A stretch of 64,000 bases of DNA from Actinomycetota bacterium (GCA_021324675.1 JAJPIR010000278.1:62001-126000), one strand, 5' to 3'. Positions 55,351-64,000 are shown, counted from the stretch's first letter. Program-made: numbers and translations. The notes: generated by a model from the letters alone, not told the origin.

Positions 55351-56472
55351 TCAGTCGAGGTAGCTACGAAGGGCCTCGGATTGGCAGTGGCGGCGTAGCT
55401 TGGCCATCGTCCTGATTTCGAGTTGCCGGATGCGCTCCCGGGTGACGCGGTGAATCTGGCTGATCTCATCCAGGGTGCGTGGTTGGCCGTCGGCGAGCCC
55501 GAAGCGCAGCCGGACGATGCTGGCTTCGCGCTCGGGCAGCGTGGCCAGCACCGACCGCAGCTCGTCTTGCAGCAGGGCGGACGAGACGGCATCGACGGCA
55601 ACCACGGCCTGGTCGTCTTCGATCAGGTCGCCGAGTGGTAGGTCGTCCTGGTCACCGACGGTCTGGTCCAGCGAGATGGGCTCGCGGGCGTAGTGCTGGA
55701 GTTCTCGCACTTTGTCCGGGGTGATTTCCATCTCCTTGGCGATTTCCTCACAGGTGGGCTCGCGGCCCAGGCCCTGGAGCAGCTCCCGCCGGATCCGACC
55801 GAGCTTGTTGATCACCTCGACAATGTGGATCGGGATCCGGATGGTGCGGACCTGATCGGCGATCGCCCGGGTAATGGCTTGGCGGATCCACCAGGTGGCA
55901 TAGGTGGAAAATTTGTAGCCCTTGGTGTAATCGAACTTTTCCACCGCACGAATCAGGCCGAGGTTGCCTTCCTGGATGACGTCTAGCAAAGCCATGCCGA
56001 GGCCGGTATAACGCTTGGCGATCGATACCACCAGGCGCAGGTTGGCCTCCAGCAGGTGGGTCTTGGCGCGCTGGCCATCCCGGAGGATCCATCGCAGATC
56101 CCGGCGCAGCTGCGGGGGCAGGTCCTCGGTGGTGCGCTCCGCCCGGTGCAGCCGCTCGGCGGCATACAGCCCCGCCTCGATCCGTTGGGCCAGTTCCACC
56201 TCCTCCTCGGCGCTGAGCAGGGCGATCTTGCCAATCTGCTGGAGGTATACCCGGACCGAGTCAGCCGAGGAGCTCAGTTCGGGACCCTGGCGGGCTTGGC
56301 GCGAGGCCGGCGAGTTTTCTGGACCCCTGATAACATCCTGCGCGCCGGGAACATCAGCAGCATCTAGCCTGCCGGCCTCGATACTGAGTTTCTCGACCTC
56401 ACCATCGACAAGATCCGCAACATCCGAGACCACCAGGACGGCCTGGTGAGCTGGGTCCAGGTCAGTAGTCAT
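55351..56472 (-). CDS. group-2 sigma-70 factor (SigB/HrdD-like)
   Basis: This 373-residue RNA polymerase sigma factor has region 1.2 ([17 protein letters not shown]), region 2 ([48 protein letters not shown]) and region 4 ([34 protein letters not shown]). The short N-terminus and divergent [10 protein letters not shown]-like start argue against the primary sigma factor. It is probably a stationary-phase or stress factor; two RsbW-type genes in the window are candidate regulators. Confidence 0.92.
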   Translation of the reverse strand: MTTDLDPAHQAVLVVSDVADLVDGEVEKLSIEAGRLDAADVPGAQDVIRGPENSPASRQARQGPELSSSADSVRVYLQQIGKIALLSAEEEVELAQRIEAGLYAAERLHRAERTTEDLPPQLRRDLRWILRDGQRAKTHLLEANLRLVVSIAKRYTGLGMALLDVIQEGNLGLIRAVEKFDYTKGYKFSTYATWWIRQAITRAIADQVRTIRIPIHIVEVINKLGRIRRELLQGLGREPTCEEIAKEMEITPDKVRELQHYAREPISLDQTVGDQDDLPLGDLIEDDQAVVAVDAVSSALLQDELRSVLATLPEREASIVRLRFGLADGQPRTLDEISQIHRVTRERIRQLEIRTMAKLRRHCQSEALRSYLD

Positions 56473-56873
56473 GTCGACCTCGGCTCGACCTCCAGACGGT
56501 TAGGGCGCTCGACACGTGCTCACCTACCGGGTGGGTCGAACGCCAAACGTCTAATTCCCGCTACTCACCGGCTTTAATCCGGCCAGCAGCACACCCGATG
56601 GGACACCCTAATCGGGTGACGCGCGACGGCGCCGACGACGCTGCATGCACTGCCCCTCGGCTCAGTGGCCGATGACGCCGATCTCGCCGAGTCGGAGGAG
56701 CAAACACACACCCCACAGGAAGTGCCGAGTTATATCAGAGGCGGCATGGTGCAACGTGAAGCATCGGTGGGATATCTCCCTGCGACAACACCGATCTCGC
56801 ACCGGGTTCGGGAGTTGCGGTTTCCGGCTTCAGCTGGCGCGGTAATCGGGGAATCGAAGGATCGGTGAGGCTC
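56473..56873. other. divergent intergenic region
   Basis: These 401 bp separate the sigma gene and the HAD-GH65 gene, which diverge. Both promoters should lie here. Short frames are present but none is convincing. I see no strong palindrome. Confidence 0.4.
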
Positions 56874-59800
56874 ATGGCATACCTAGGTGCGATCTTCGAC
56901 GTAGACGGAGTGCTGGTGGACTCGCCGCACGAGCTTGCCTGGCGCGAGGCCCTGAAGGATCTGATGGAGGGTGACTGGCGCGCCATCCGAAAGCAGACCA
57001 GCTGGACCGCCGAGCGCTTCACCCCGGCGGTGTACCAGCAGGTGATGGCGGGAAAGCCGCGCATGGCCGGCGCCCGGGCCGCGCTGGAGTACTTCGGGGT
57101 GCCCGATGTGGACCGCCGGGCCGAGCAGTACGCAGCAACCAAGCAGCAGCACATCGTCGAGCTCATCGAGCAGGGCCGGTTCATGGCCTTTCCCGACGCG
57201 CTGCGCTTCATCCTGGCGGTCAAGGATAGCGGCATCCGGGTCGCGGCGGCGTCGTCATCGAAGAACGCCAAACTGTTCCTGGAGCGGATCCGGCTCGACA
57301 CCTTCGCCGCCGGGCAGCGCCTGAACTACGACTTCGTCCATGAGGGGATGACCCTGGAGGAGTTGTTCGACGCCGACATCTCCGGCCGTGACTTCCCGCG
57401 CGGCAAACCCGACCCGGCGATCTTCCTGACCGCTGCCGAGGAACTCGGCCTGTCACCAGGCGATTGCTTCGTGGTAGAGGACGCCACGAGCGGGATCCAG
57501 GCCGCCAGAGCCGGGGGCATGACCGCGATCGGGGTGGCGCGCCTAAGCGACCAGGAGCTGCTGGCCCGAGCCGGCGCCGACCTGGTGGTGACCACCCTCG
57601 ACGACGTCTGCGTGCCAGCGCTCGCCGAGGGCCGGTTGCAGGAACGGCGGGCCGCCGGGGAGATCCGGCGCCGGCATGCGGAACGACCACCGAGCGTCTG
57701 GACGCTGGTCTACGACAGTTTCGACCCTGCGCGCCAGGGACTGCGCGAGGCGCTGTGCGCGCTGGGCAACGGGTATTTCGTCACTCGTGGTGCCCTGCCC
57801 GAGGTCGACGCTGACCGGATCCACTACCCGGGCACCTACGTCGCCGGCCTCTACAACCGGCTGGTCAGCGACATCGCCGGGCGGCAGGTTGAAAACGAGG
57901 ATCTGGTCAACGTGCCCAACTGGCTCCCGCTGCGGTTCCGCATTACCGGTGGGCCCTGGTTCGACGTCGGGCAGGCCGACGTCGAGGAGCACCGCTTCGA
58001 GCTGGACATGCGGCACGGAACGCTCACCCGGCAGTTGACCTGGACAGACGCCGGGGGTCGGCGGACCAGCCTCGTCCAGCGCCGGTTCGTCAGCCGCAAG
58101 GATGAACACCTGGCCGGCCTGGCCACGGAGTTCACCGCCGAAAACTGGTCGGGCACCGTTGAGGTCCGCTCGGGCCTGGACGGCAGGGTGATCAACGCGG
58201 GCGTCAAGCGGTACCGCGACCTCAACGGCCACCACCTGGTGACGTTGGGCCAGGCCGAGGTCGACAACGAAACGGTCGACCTGCAGGTCGAGACGACTCA
58301 GTCACACGTGCGTATCGCTCTTGCGGCCCGTACCAGGTTGCTGCGCGACGGCGAGGTGGCCGAGGTCGATCGCAGGCTGGTTGACGAGCCCGGCTTCGTA
58401 GCCCACCAGCTCACCTTCCCGCTGGAGCAAGGGCAGCCGGCGACCGTCGAGAAGGTCGTTGCCCTCTACACCTCCCGCGACCGCGCGATCGCGGAAAGCC
58501 GGCAGGACGCACGCCTGGCGATCGCGCGTGCCGACGACTTCGCCGGGCTGCTGGCCCGCCATGAGAGCGCCTGGCGCACCGCCTGGAACCGGTTCGACAT
58601 CGAGATGGACAGCGCCAACGAGTGGACCGAGACGGTCCTGCACCTGCACATATTCCATCTAATGCAGACCGTCTCGCTGCACACGGCTCACTTGGATGTC
58701 GGGGTGCCGGCCCGGGGTTGGCACGGGGAGGCATACCGGGGGCATGTCTTCTGGGACGAGCTGTTCATCTTCCCGTTTTTCAACTTCCAGCGGCCAACAC
58801 TGGCCGCCACGTTGCTCGAGTACCGGCACGCTCGGATCGGGATGGCGCGAGCGGCGGCGCGGGCGGCGGGGTTCGCGGGTGCGATGTTCCCCTGGCAGAG
58901 CGGCTCCAACGGGCGGGAGGAGACTCAGCAGCTACACCTCAACCCGAAGTCCGGGCGCTGGCTGCCCGACCGCTCGCACCTGCAACGCCACGTCAACATC
59001 GCGATCGCGTACAACGTCTGGCAGCACTATCTGGTCACCGGGAGTATCGGGTTCCTGCGTTTTTCCGGCGCCGAGCTGCTGATCGAGATCGCCCGGTTCT
59101 GGTCCAGCATCACCACATACAGCCCCGACCAGGACCGATACGAGATCCACGGTGTGATGGGTCCCGACGAGTACCACGAGGGCTACCCCGACTCCGATGA
59201 GGAGGGTCTGCGCAACAACACCTACACCAACGTGATGGTGGTCTGGGTGCTGCAGCGGGCGTTGCAGGCTCTGGACGAGCTGCCGCCGCACTACCGCCAG
59301 GAGCTGGTCGAGGAGCTGACGATCCGCGATGAGGAGCTGACCCGGTGGCGCGACATCACCCGCAAGATGAAAGTCGTCTTCCACGCCGACGGTCTGCTGA
59401 CCCAGTTCGAGGGCTACGAGCAGCTGCCCGAGTTCGACTGGGAGGGCTACCGGGCGAAGTACGGCAACATCCAGCGGCTGGATCGCGTGCTCGAGGCCGA
59501 AGGCGACAGCACCGATCGCTACAAGGTGTCCAAGCAGGCCGACGTGCTGATGTTGCTGTTCCTGCTGTCGCGGCACGAACTACGCCAGTTGCTGGCCGAC
59601 CTCGGCTACGAGGTAACTGACAAGCAGCTGGCCCGGACCGTCGACTACTACCTGGAGCGGACCTCGCACGGCTCGACCCTCAGTGCGGTGGTCAGCGCGT
59701 GGGTACTGGCGCGGTACCACCCGAACGAGGCGTGGCGATTCCTGCTGCAGGCATTGGACAGCGACGTCGCCGACGTTCAGGGCGGAACCACTGCCGAGGG

Positions 59801-60095
59801 CATTCACCTGGGGGCGATGGCCGGTACGGTCGATCTTGTGCTCCGCTGCCTGACCGGGCTGCGAGCCCGCGGGCAGGTGCTGCGGTTCGACCCGGCCCTG
59901 CCGGCGCAGGTCAAGCAACTGCGCTTCAGCGTCCATTACCGGGGCCACCGCGTGGAGGCAGCGTTCGCCGAGGACCGCCTGGAGGTCAGCTCGCGCCCCG
60001 GCCCGGCAGCACCCATCACCATTTTGGTCCGCGACCAGACCGTCGAGCTGAACCCAGGCGCCCGGCACGTATTCTCGCTGGCACACCGGCCCTGA
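56874..60095 (+). CDS. HAD phosphomutase-GH65 disaccharide phosphorylase fusion
   Basis: The 1073-residue protein joins a beta-phosphoglucomutase-like HAD domain (AIFDVDGVLVDS, ATSGIQAARAGGMTAIG) to a complete GH65 domain (FWDELFIFPFF, the catalytic Glu in GVMGPDEYHEGYPD, and STLSAVVSAW). GH65 phosphorylases split trehalose, maltose or kojibiose into glucose and beta-glucose 1-phosphate, which the HAD domain can convert to glucose 6-phosphate. In mycobacteria the two activities are, as far as I recall, adjacent separate genes. The start at 56874 gives the intact HAD motif. Confidence 0.9.
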   Translation: MAYLGAIFDVDGVLVDSPHELAWREALKDLMEGDWRAIRKQTSWTAERFTPAVYQQVMAGKPRMAGARAALEYFGVPDVDRRAEQYAATKQQHIVELIEQGRFMAFPDALRFILAVKDSGIRVAAASSSKNAKLFLERIRLDTFAAGQRLNYDFVHEGMTLEELFDADISGRDFPRGKPDPAIFLTAAEELGLSPGDCFVVEDATSGIQAARAGGMTAIGVARLSDQELLARAGADLVVTTLDDVCVPALAEGRLQERRAAGEIRRRHAERPPSVWTLVYDSFDPARQGLREALCALGNGYFVTRGALPEVDADRIHYPGTYVAGLYNRLVSDIAGRQVENEDLVNVPNWLPLRFRITGGPWFDVGQADVEEHRFELDMRHGTLTRQLTWTDAGGRRTSLVQRRFVSRKDEHLAGLATEFTAENWSGTVEVRSGLDGRVINAGVKRYRDLNGHHLVTLGQAEVDNETVDLQVETTQSHVRIALAARTRLLRDGEVAEVDRRLVDEPGFVAHQLTFPLEQGQPATVEKVVALYTSRDRAIAESRQDARLAIARADDFAGLLARHESAWRTAWNRFDIEMDSANEWTETVLHLHIFHLMQTVSLHTAHLDVGVPARGWHGEAYRGHVFWDELFIFPFFNFQRPTLAATLLEYRHARIGMARAAARAAGFAGAMFPWQSGSNGREETQQLHLNPKSGRWLPDRSHLQRHVNIAIAYNVWQHYLVTGSIGFLRFSGAELLIEIARFWSSITTYSPDQDRYEIHGVMGPDEYHEGYPDSDEEGLRNNTYTNVMVVWVLQRALQALDELPPHYRQELVEELTIRDEELTRWRDITRKMKVVFHADGLLTQFEGYEQLPEFDWEGYRAKYGNIQRLDRVLEAEGDSTDRYKVSKQADVLMLLFLLSRHELRQLLADLGYEVTDKQLARTVDYYLERTSHGSTLSAVVSAWVLARYHPNEAWRFLLQALDSDVADVQGGTTAEGIHLGAMAGTVDLVLRCLTGLRARGQVLRFDPALPAQVKQLRFSVHYRGHRVEAAFAEDRLEVSSRPGPAAPITILVRDQTVELNPGARHVFSLAHRP

Positions 60096-60236
60096 CTGCT
60101 TGGCTTCGGCGTGCGCGGCGGTGCTCAGTTCCCTGGTCTCGGGCCGGTCAGCCAGGAAAAGTCCGACATCATGCCAACGGCGCCACAGCCTCCGTACCAG
60201 GACACCAGCCCGGGATGCGCTAAGACGCGGAGCAAT

Positions 60237-60560
60237 TCACGGCCCCAGAGCGCCTTTGTAGAGCGTGACATCCCGGCGATCGAGCAGCGGACGGATGCGG
60301 TCTCGTGCGATCGACAGATAGTGCGGCGACGCGCAGTGCTGATCGAACGCGGTCCGGTCGCGGTACCGTTCGCACAAGACGAACTCGCGCGGGTCCTCGT
60401 AGGCTTGGTGCGCGGAGAAGGCAGCACAGCCCGGTTCCTCGCGGACCAACCCGCTGTACTCGGCGAGAAGCGCAGCGACGGTCTCTTCGGCGCCTTCCTG
60501 CGCACGGTAGTGCGCTACCACAACAACGGCCTGATCGACAACTTCATGGTCATTTGTCAC
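60237..60560 (-). CDS. antibiotic biosynthesis monooxygenase (ABM)-domain protein
   Basis: This 107-residue protein has the ABM pattern VVVVAHYRAQEGAEETVAALL, EEPGCAAFSAHQ, FVLCERYRDRTAFDQHCASPHY (split). Such proteins oxidise quinols or aromatic substrates without a cofactor. It lies 126 bases after the L22-like gene on the same strand, so it may extend the monooxygenase operon. Confidence 0.87.
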   Translation of the reverse strand: MTNDHEVVDQAVVVVAHYRAQEGAEETVAALLAEYSGLVREEPGCAAFSAHQAYEDPREFVLCERYRDRTAFDQHCASPHYLSIARDRIRPLLDRRDVTLYKGALGP

Positions 60561-60580
60561 ACGGCCCTCCCGAACACCTC

Positions 60581-60610
60581 AACAATGGTTGCCGGAACAA
60601 TGGTTGCCGG
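60581..60610 (+). repeat. 15-bp tandem duplication
   Basis: AACAATGGTTGCCGG occurs at 60581-60595 and 60596-60610, between the ABM and L22-like genes. Confidence 0.9.
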
Positions 60611-60686
60611 CTGGACGCGGCAAGCGCCCGCGGTGTACTGCCCGATCGAGAGAATCCGGACGTCGGCAGGAGTACCGGGCTCCTCC

Positions 60687-61100
60687 TCATCGCGCGTGCG
60701 CCTGGTGGCCCCGCACCACGCGCAGCTTGATCCTGATGTCGGTAGTTTCGGTCGTGATCCAGCCGGCTGTTCCGTGCGCCTGCCGGCGTACCCGGACGAT
60801 GGTCTCGCCGTCGCCGACTTCGCCGGTAGCGATCACCAGCGCGTCTGGGCCGACGCCGAAGGCATGCTCAGCCTGCACGACGGCCTGCGCAACAATCCGG
60901 GCCACCGGGGCGCAGACGGTCCCGGGGGCGAACCGCAACGCCCACAGCGCCTGGGTGGCGGTCATACCCTGCACGCGGGCCAGGACGCGGCGGGCCTCGG
61001 CCTTGCTGAGCCGGGCTTGGCTGTTGTGCCCGATCACCGTCGTCTCGGGCGACCTGGTGGCCTCATCGGGCACATCACCGTCGGTGCGCAGTGTCCTCAC
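60687..61100 (-). CDS. divergent ribosomal protein uL22-like protein in a monooxygenase operon
   Basis: The 137-residue product aligns by eye with bacterial L22 over about 100 residues: KAEARRVLARVQGMTA, ALRFAPGTVCAPVARIV, AQAVVQAEHAFGVGPDALVIAT, and RVRRQAHGTAGWITTETTDI. The strongly basic tail and the TSHITVVV strand of true L22 are changed (TTDIRIKLRVV), and no other ribosomal genes are near. The GTG start overlaps the reductase stop as GTGA, so it is translated with the monooxygenase genes. It may be a repurposed RNA-binding or assembly protein; the role is unknown. Confidence 0.75.
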   Translation of the reverse strand: MRTLRTDGDVPDEATRSPETTVIGHNSQARLSKAEARRVLARVQGMTATQALWALRFAPGTVCAPVARIVAQAVVQAEHAFGVGPDALVIATGEVGDGETIVRVRRQAHGTAGWITTETTDIRIKLRVVRGHQAHAR

Positions 61101-62332
61101 CTCATGACCGCTCGGGCCAGGCGTCGCAGGTCGACGGACTCGTCGCGCAGGGTCGCGGCGCTGACCCGCACCCCGGATGCGATCAGCTTGCGAGCCGCGA
61201 TGATGTCGCGGCCGCGGTTGAGCGCGACCACGGCACGGACGCGGCCGTCGGCGAGGAGGAACCGGGCGAACGATCGCTCGGCGATCGATCCGCGCACCAC
61301 CACCTCGTCGCACCCCTCGCCGAATCCCATCGACTGCAGGCTGTGCTCGTACTGATCGGACCAGAACCAGTGCGGATCGTCGTAGGCGACGTCCTCGCCG
61401 AGCATGTTCCTGGCCGCCACCGCGCCATGCTTGATCGCGTTGTCGTGGTGCTCGACGCGCAGGTGACGCCTGTACAGCGGGTGAAAGTGCGCCGCGACAT
61501 CGCCTGCGGCGTAGATGCCGGCAACGGCTGTGCGGCAATGCTCATCGACGACGATGCCGTTGTGGCACTTCACCGAGGTACCGGCGACGATTTCGGTGTT
61601 CGGCAGCATCCCGACCGCAACCAGGAGCAACCCGCACTCCAGCCGGCTGCGACCGGTGGTCACCACCAGCCCGTCCGCCGTCTCGGACACCGATTGCACC
61701 TGCTCTCCGGTACGGAAGTCGACGCCGGCATCCCGGTGGATCTCGGCCAGCTGGCTGCCGACCTGCGCACCCAGTGCCCGCTCGAGCGGGACCTGTGCCA
61801 TCTCGAGCACGGTCACCTCGGCACCGAGCCGGCGCGCCGAGGCAGCGACCTCGCACCCGATGAACCCGCCGCCGAGCACCACCAGCGGCTCGCCCTGCCG
61901 CAAGCGTTCGGCCAGCCAGTCGGCGTCAGCCCGGGTGCGCAGGTAGGCCACCCGCTCGCCACCTACCGATCCCTGGAGGCTCTCGAACGGTCGCGGCCGT
62001 CCCCCGGTGGCCAGCAGCAGCGCGTCGTAACCCAGCCGCTCGCCTCCCGCCAGCTGGACCACCCGCTCGCGGTCGTCGATCCCCTCAGCGCGCTCACCGA
62101 GCCGCAGCTCGACCTCCTGCTCGGCGTACCAGCTCGCGGGCCGCACCGGTAGCTGAGCGCCGTCGAGGTGGCCGGTCAGGTACTCCTTGGACAGTGGTGG
62201 CCGCTCATACGGCACCGCAGGCTCGCTCGCGACGACGACCAGCCGGCCGTCGAAGCCGGCTGATCGCAGGGTCGCCGCGGCGGAGGCGGCGCACGGACCT
62301 CCACCGACGATGACGAACACCGGTGGGGTCAC
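61097..62332 (-). CDS. ferredoxin reductase (rubredoxin/putidaredoxin reductase type)
   Basis: This 411-residue flavoprotein has an FAD motif VIVGGGPCAASAA, VPYERPPLSKEYL, an NADH motif VVLGGGFIGCEVAASA and a C-terminal IYAAGDVA. It should pass electrons from NAD(P)H to the Rieske ferredoxin encoded just upstream. Related toluene and isoprene monooxygenases use a different reductase type with a built-in plant-like ferredoxin domain. GTG 62332 overlaps the ferredoxin stop by GTGA. Confidence 0.9.
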   Translation of the reverse strand: MTPPVFVIVGGGPCAASAAATLRSAGFDGRLVVVASEPAVPYERPPLSKEYLTGHLDGAQLPVRPASWYAEQEVELRLGERAEGIDDRERVVQLAGGERLGYDALLLATGGRPRPFESLQGSVGGERVAYLRTRADADWLAERLRQGEPLVVLGGGFIGCEVAASARRLGAEVTVLEMAQVPLERALGAQVGSQLAEIHRDAGVDFRTGEQVQSVSETADGLVVTTGRSRLECGLLLVAVGMLPNTEIVAGTSVKCHNGIVVDEHCRTAVAGIYAAGDVAAHFHPLYRRHLRVEHHDNAIKHGAVAARNMLGEDVAYDDPHWFWSDQYEHSLQSMGFGEGCDEVVVRGSIAERSFARFLLADGRVRAVVALNRGRDIIAARKLIASGVRVSAATLRDESVDLRRLARAVMR

Positions 62333-62655
62333 GGCACCGCCACGCAGATCATCCCGTCCTCGTCCACCTTCACGGGGAAGGAACGCAACGCGCAATCGTC
62401 CGGGTTGACGCCCTTGCCAGTGAGGGCATCGAACACCCAGTGATGGTTCGCGCAGGTCAGTTCCCGGCCGTCGAGATCACCTTGATCCAGCGGCCATGCC
62501 TGGTGTGGGCAGCGATTCTCGTAGGCGCGGATCTGGCCGTCGACGTTGACCAGCAAGATCTTCGCCGTACCGACCTGCACCCCGGTCAAGTCGCCCTCCC
62601 ACAGCTCGTCGAGCTCCATGACCGGGGTCCACACCCATTGCCGGGCTTCGGCCAT
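62329..62655 (-). CDS. Rieske ferredoxin of a diiron monooxygenase
   Basis: This 108-residue protein has CPHQAWPLDQGDLDGRELTC, split, and CANHHWVFD, giving the two Cys and two His of a [2Fe-2S] Rieske centre. The layout is like TmoC of toluene monooxygenase. It starts two bases after the beta-subunit stop. Confidence 0.92.
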   Translation of the reverse strand: MAEARQWVWTPVMELDELWEGDLTGVQVGTAKILLVNVDGQIRAYENRCPHQAWPLDQGDLDGRELTCANHHWVFDALTGKGVNPDDCALRSFPVKVDEDGMICVAVP

Positions 62656-62657
62656 GA

Positions 62658-63713
62658 TCAGCTCGCTGCGGCGGCATCGGCCGAGGCGAGGCCGGGTGAG
62701 GCTTCGGCGAGCAACCGTTCGCGGGCGGCCGCAGCCGCTGCGGCTACCTCCGAGGCCGCCAGGTCCCGCAGGGAATAGTTCTCCAGCACCGAGCCCAGCC
62801 CCGCAGCCGACTCGTCGGCCAGCGGCGACCACTTGTCGATCCACTTCCGCAGCACGCCGGCGTTTCCCGGTCGTTGCGCGACCACGAAGCGCGCGAGTTC
62901 CCCGCTCCACCTCTCCCGCCGTTGCGCGTCGCGTCGCAGGAACGAGGTCAGCAGCCAGGTGAGGTCATCGCCACTGTCCCTGGCGACCTCCCCGAGCTGG
63001 CGGAGCAGCACGTCGTCCAGCGACGGCAGCAGCACGAGGTTCATCGCGGTGAACGCTTCGCCCCAGTCGTAAGCGGTCAGTGCCAGCTCGATGGCACGCC
63101 TGGTCGGTTGCCAGGCCTCGTCCAACTCCCAGATGGCTCGCTCGCCGGCGGCGAAGCCGTCGTCCGGCCAGGCCAGCTGCAGTTCCCGGGTGCGGTAGGA
63201 CACCAGCGTCACCCGGCGCAGCATGTCGGCGGCGGACAACGCTGCGGGGTTGGTGATGTAGGGCGACGGTGCCATCAAGCCGATGTAGGCCTGCACCTGC
63301 TGGGCACCGTGCAGTGGGTACCGCGTCGTGGTGAACAGCCGGGCCAACGTCGCCCGCCACTCGGGCGCCAGCTGGGCGTCGGCGTTCGCGGCGGCGTACT
63401 GCTCGAGTACCCCGCCGACCTGCGTCTCCTGCTCGTGCTGCTGGGTCACGTAGGCCCGGTAGCTGAGCATGTCCGGGTCACGGAAGCTTTCCCAGTCGTC
63501 GACCTGCAGCGGGGAGTCATCCCGGTAGGTCCGCATCCACAGGTTGGCCGGCGACGACGGGTTCTGCTCGAACGGGGCTTTCCGGCCCTCGCGCAGGGTG
63601 TAGTTCATGCCCTGCGTGCCGATCTCGTAATCGGACGGGCGGCGCTTGATGTCGCCGAAGGCACTCCACGTGCGCAAGCGGCGCTTGGCTGGCTGATCGG
63701 TTGTCGCTGACAT
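62658..63713 (-). CDS. diiron monooxygenase hydroxylase beta subunit (TmoE-like)
   Basis: The 351-residue protein resembles beta subunits of soluble diiron monooxygenases: RLRTWSAFGDIKRRPSDYEIG, LNYTLREG-like MNYTLREGRKAPFE, SPLQVDDWESFRDPDMLSYRAYV, and later LDEAWQPTRRAIELALTAYDWGEAFTAMNLVL. Beta subunits have the ferritin-like fold but no diiron ligands, as here. The ATG at 63713 has GGGAG six bases upstream. The alpha and gamma subunits are probably beyond the right edge. Confidence 0.88.
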   Translation of the reverse strand: MSATTDQPAKRRLRTWSAFGDIKRRPSDYEIGTQGMNYTLREGRKAPFEQNPSSPANLWMRTYRDDSPLQVDDWESFRDPDMLSYRAYVTQQHEQETQVGGVLEQYAAANADAQLAPEWRATLARLFTTTRYPLHGAQQVQAYIGLMAPSPYITNPAALSAADMLRRVTLVSYRTRELQLAWPDDGFAAGERAIWELDEAWQPTRRAIELALTAYDWGEAFTAMNLVLLPSLDDVLLRQLGEVARDSGDDLTWLLTSFLRRDAQRRERWSGELARFVVAQRPGNAGVLRKWIDKWSPLADESAAGLGSVLENYSLRDLAASEVAAAAAAARERLLAEASPGLASADAAAAS

Positions 63714-63724
63714 GTCGTTCTCCC

Positions 63725-64000
63725 TCAACCAACCGGTGCCTTGGCCGGGCCGAGTGACCACTCGACGGCGTCCGATGTCGTGTTGATCCGCCCCGCGAAG
63801 GCGGACATCATCGCCTCCAGCGAGCGGATCTCGAAGTCCGGCCCCAGGTGGCGTTTGAGCGATTCCGCGGTCACCCGCAGGTGGCCGGACGCGTGAATCC
63901 GCACGTAGGCACCACGGTCCGTTACTTCAATCTCGGTGCCTGGGTTGTCGTCGTAGATGGCGGCGACGACCTGATCGACCTCATCGCTTGACCGCAGGAT
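63725..64000 (-). CDS. monooxygenase coupling/effector protein (partial)
   Basis: Ninety-one residues of the C-terminal part are present, ending at 63725; the N-terminus lies beyond 64000. The text (EIEVTDRGAYVRIHASGHLRVTAESLKRHLG, split, and DFEIRSLEAMMSAFAGRI) matches MmoB/TmoD coupling proteins, which bind the hydroxylase and tune oxygen activation. The gap to the beta-subunit start is 11 bases. Confidence 0.88.
   Translation of the reverse strand: MLRSSDEVDQVVAAIYDDNPGTEIEVTDRGAYVRIHASGHLRVTAESLKRHLGPDFEIRSLEAMMSAFAGRINTTSDAVEWSLGPAKAPVG

Noticed and set aside
60111-61355. 414-codon plus-strand open frame
   Set aside because: It lies antisense to the ABM, L22-like and reductase genes and shows no domain.

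Overview
The window is about 64 kb of high-GC DNA with GTG starts, many 1-4 base gene overlaps, a LysM-type resuscitation-promoting factor, an F420-dependent dehydrogenase-like enzyme, a DUF222/HNH (13E12-type) relic, CHAD and MalT-like proteins and a group-2 sigma factor. This points to an actinobacterium of the Mycobacteriales/Pseudonocardiales type; I cannot name the species. No tRNA, rRNA, CRISPR array, complete insertion sequence or phage was recognised.

Layout. 0-10.4 kb: the end of one gene, then an N-acetylglutaminylglutamine amidotransferase and an abutting S9 peptidase (osmolyte dipeptide region), small conserved genes, F420-type and SDR oxidoreductases, a broken 13E12 gene, a DCC thioredoxin-like protein and the dead N-terminus of an acyl-adenylating enzyme. 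10.6-17.5 kb: a Tat-exported flavin desaturase-like enzyme facing a cytochrome P450, then a two-gene redox signalling pair (response regulator fused to a thioredoxin-reductase-like domain, and a cNMP-domain histidine kinase). 18-26.8 kb: surface and transport genes (DHA2 exporter, FtsX permease, Rpf, SodC-like lipoprotein, MntP-like exporter) and a cobalamin-riboswitch-controlled cbtB-cbtA operon followed by a FhuF-like gene. 26.8-33 kb: a TetR gene plus a phosphohistidine phosphotransferase laid out like rifampin phosphotransferase, a CYTH-CHAD protein, and a STAS remnant beside an anti-sigma-type ATPase. 33-38 kb: small secreted proteins, an aldo/keto reductase and a quinone/catechol-type dioxygenase-esterase-hydrolase operon. 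38-54 kb: central-metabolism and stress genes (transketolase-like E1, pyrimidine-reductase-like protein, cation/proton antiporter, GMC oxidoreductase, GH15 enzyme, MalT-like regulator, ECF sigma factor, cupin, Rieske-ThDP fusion, flavodoxin-like protein). 54-60 kb: anti-sigma ATPase, group-2 sigma factor, HAD-GH65 phosphorylase fusion. 60-64 kb: the distal half of a soluble diiron monooxygenase operon (coupling protein, beta subunit, Rieske ferredoxin, reductase).

The most unusual observation is the last gene of that monooxygenase operon. It is joined to the reductase gene by a 4-base GTGA overlap and encodes a protein that reads as a divergent ribosomal protein uL22. Other points worth following are the Rieske-ThDP enzyme fusion, the RPH-like gene with its own TetR gene and palindrome, the paired operator-like dyads at 4.9 kb, two neighbouring genes (GH15 and MalT-like) each broken by one apparently missing base, and many short tandem duplications, several of them at gene ends.
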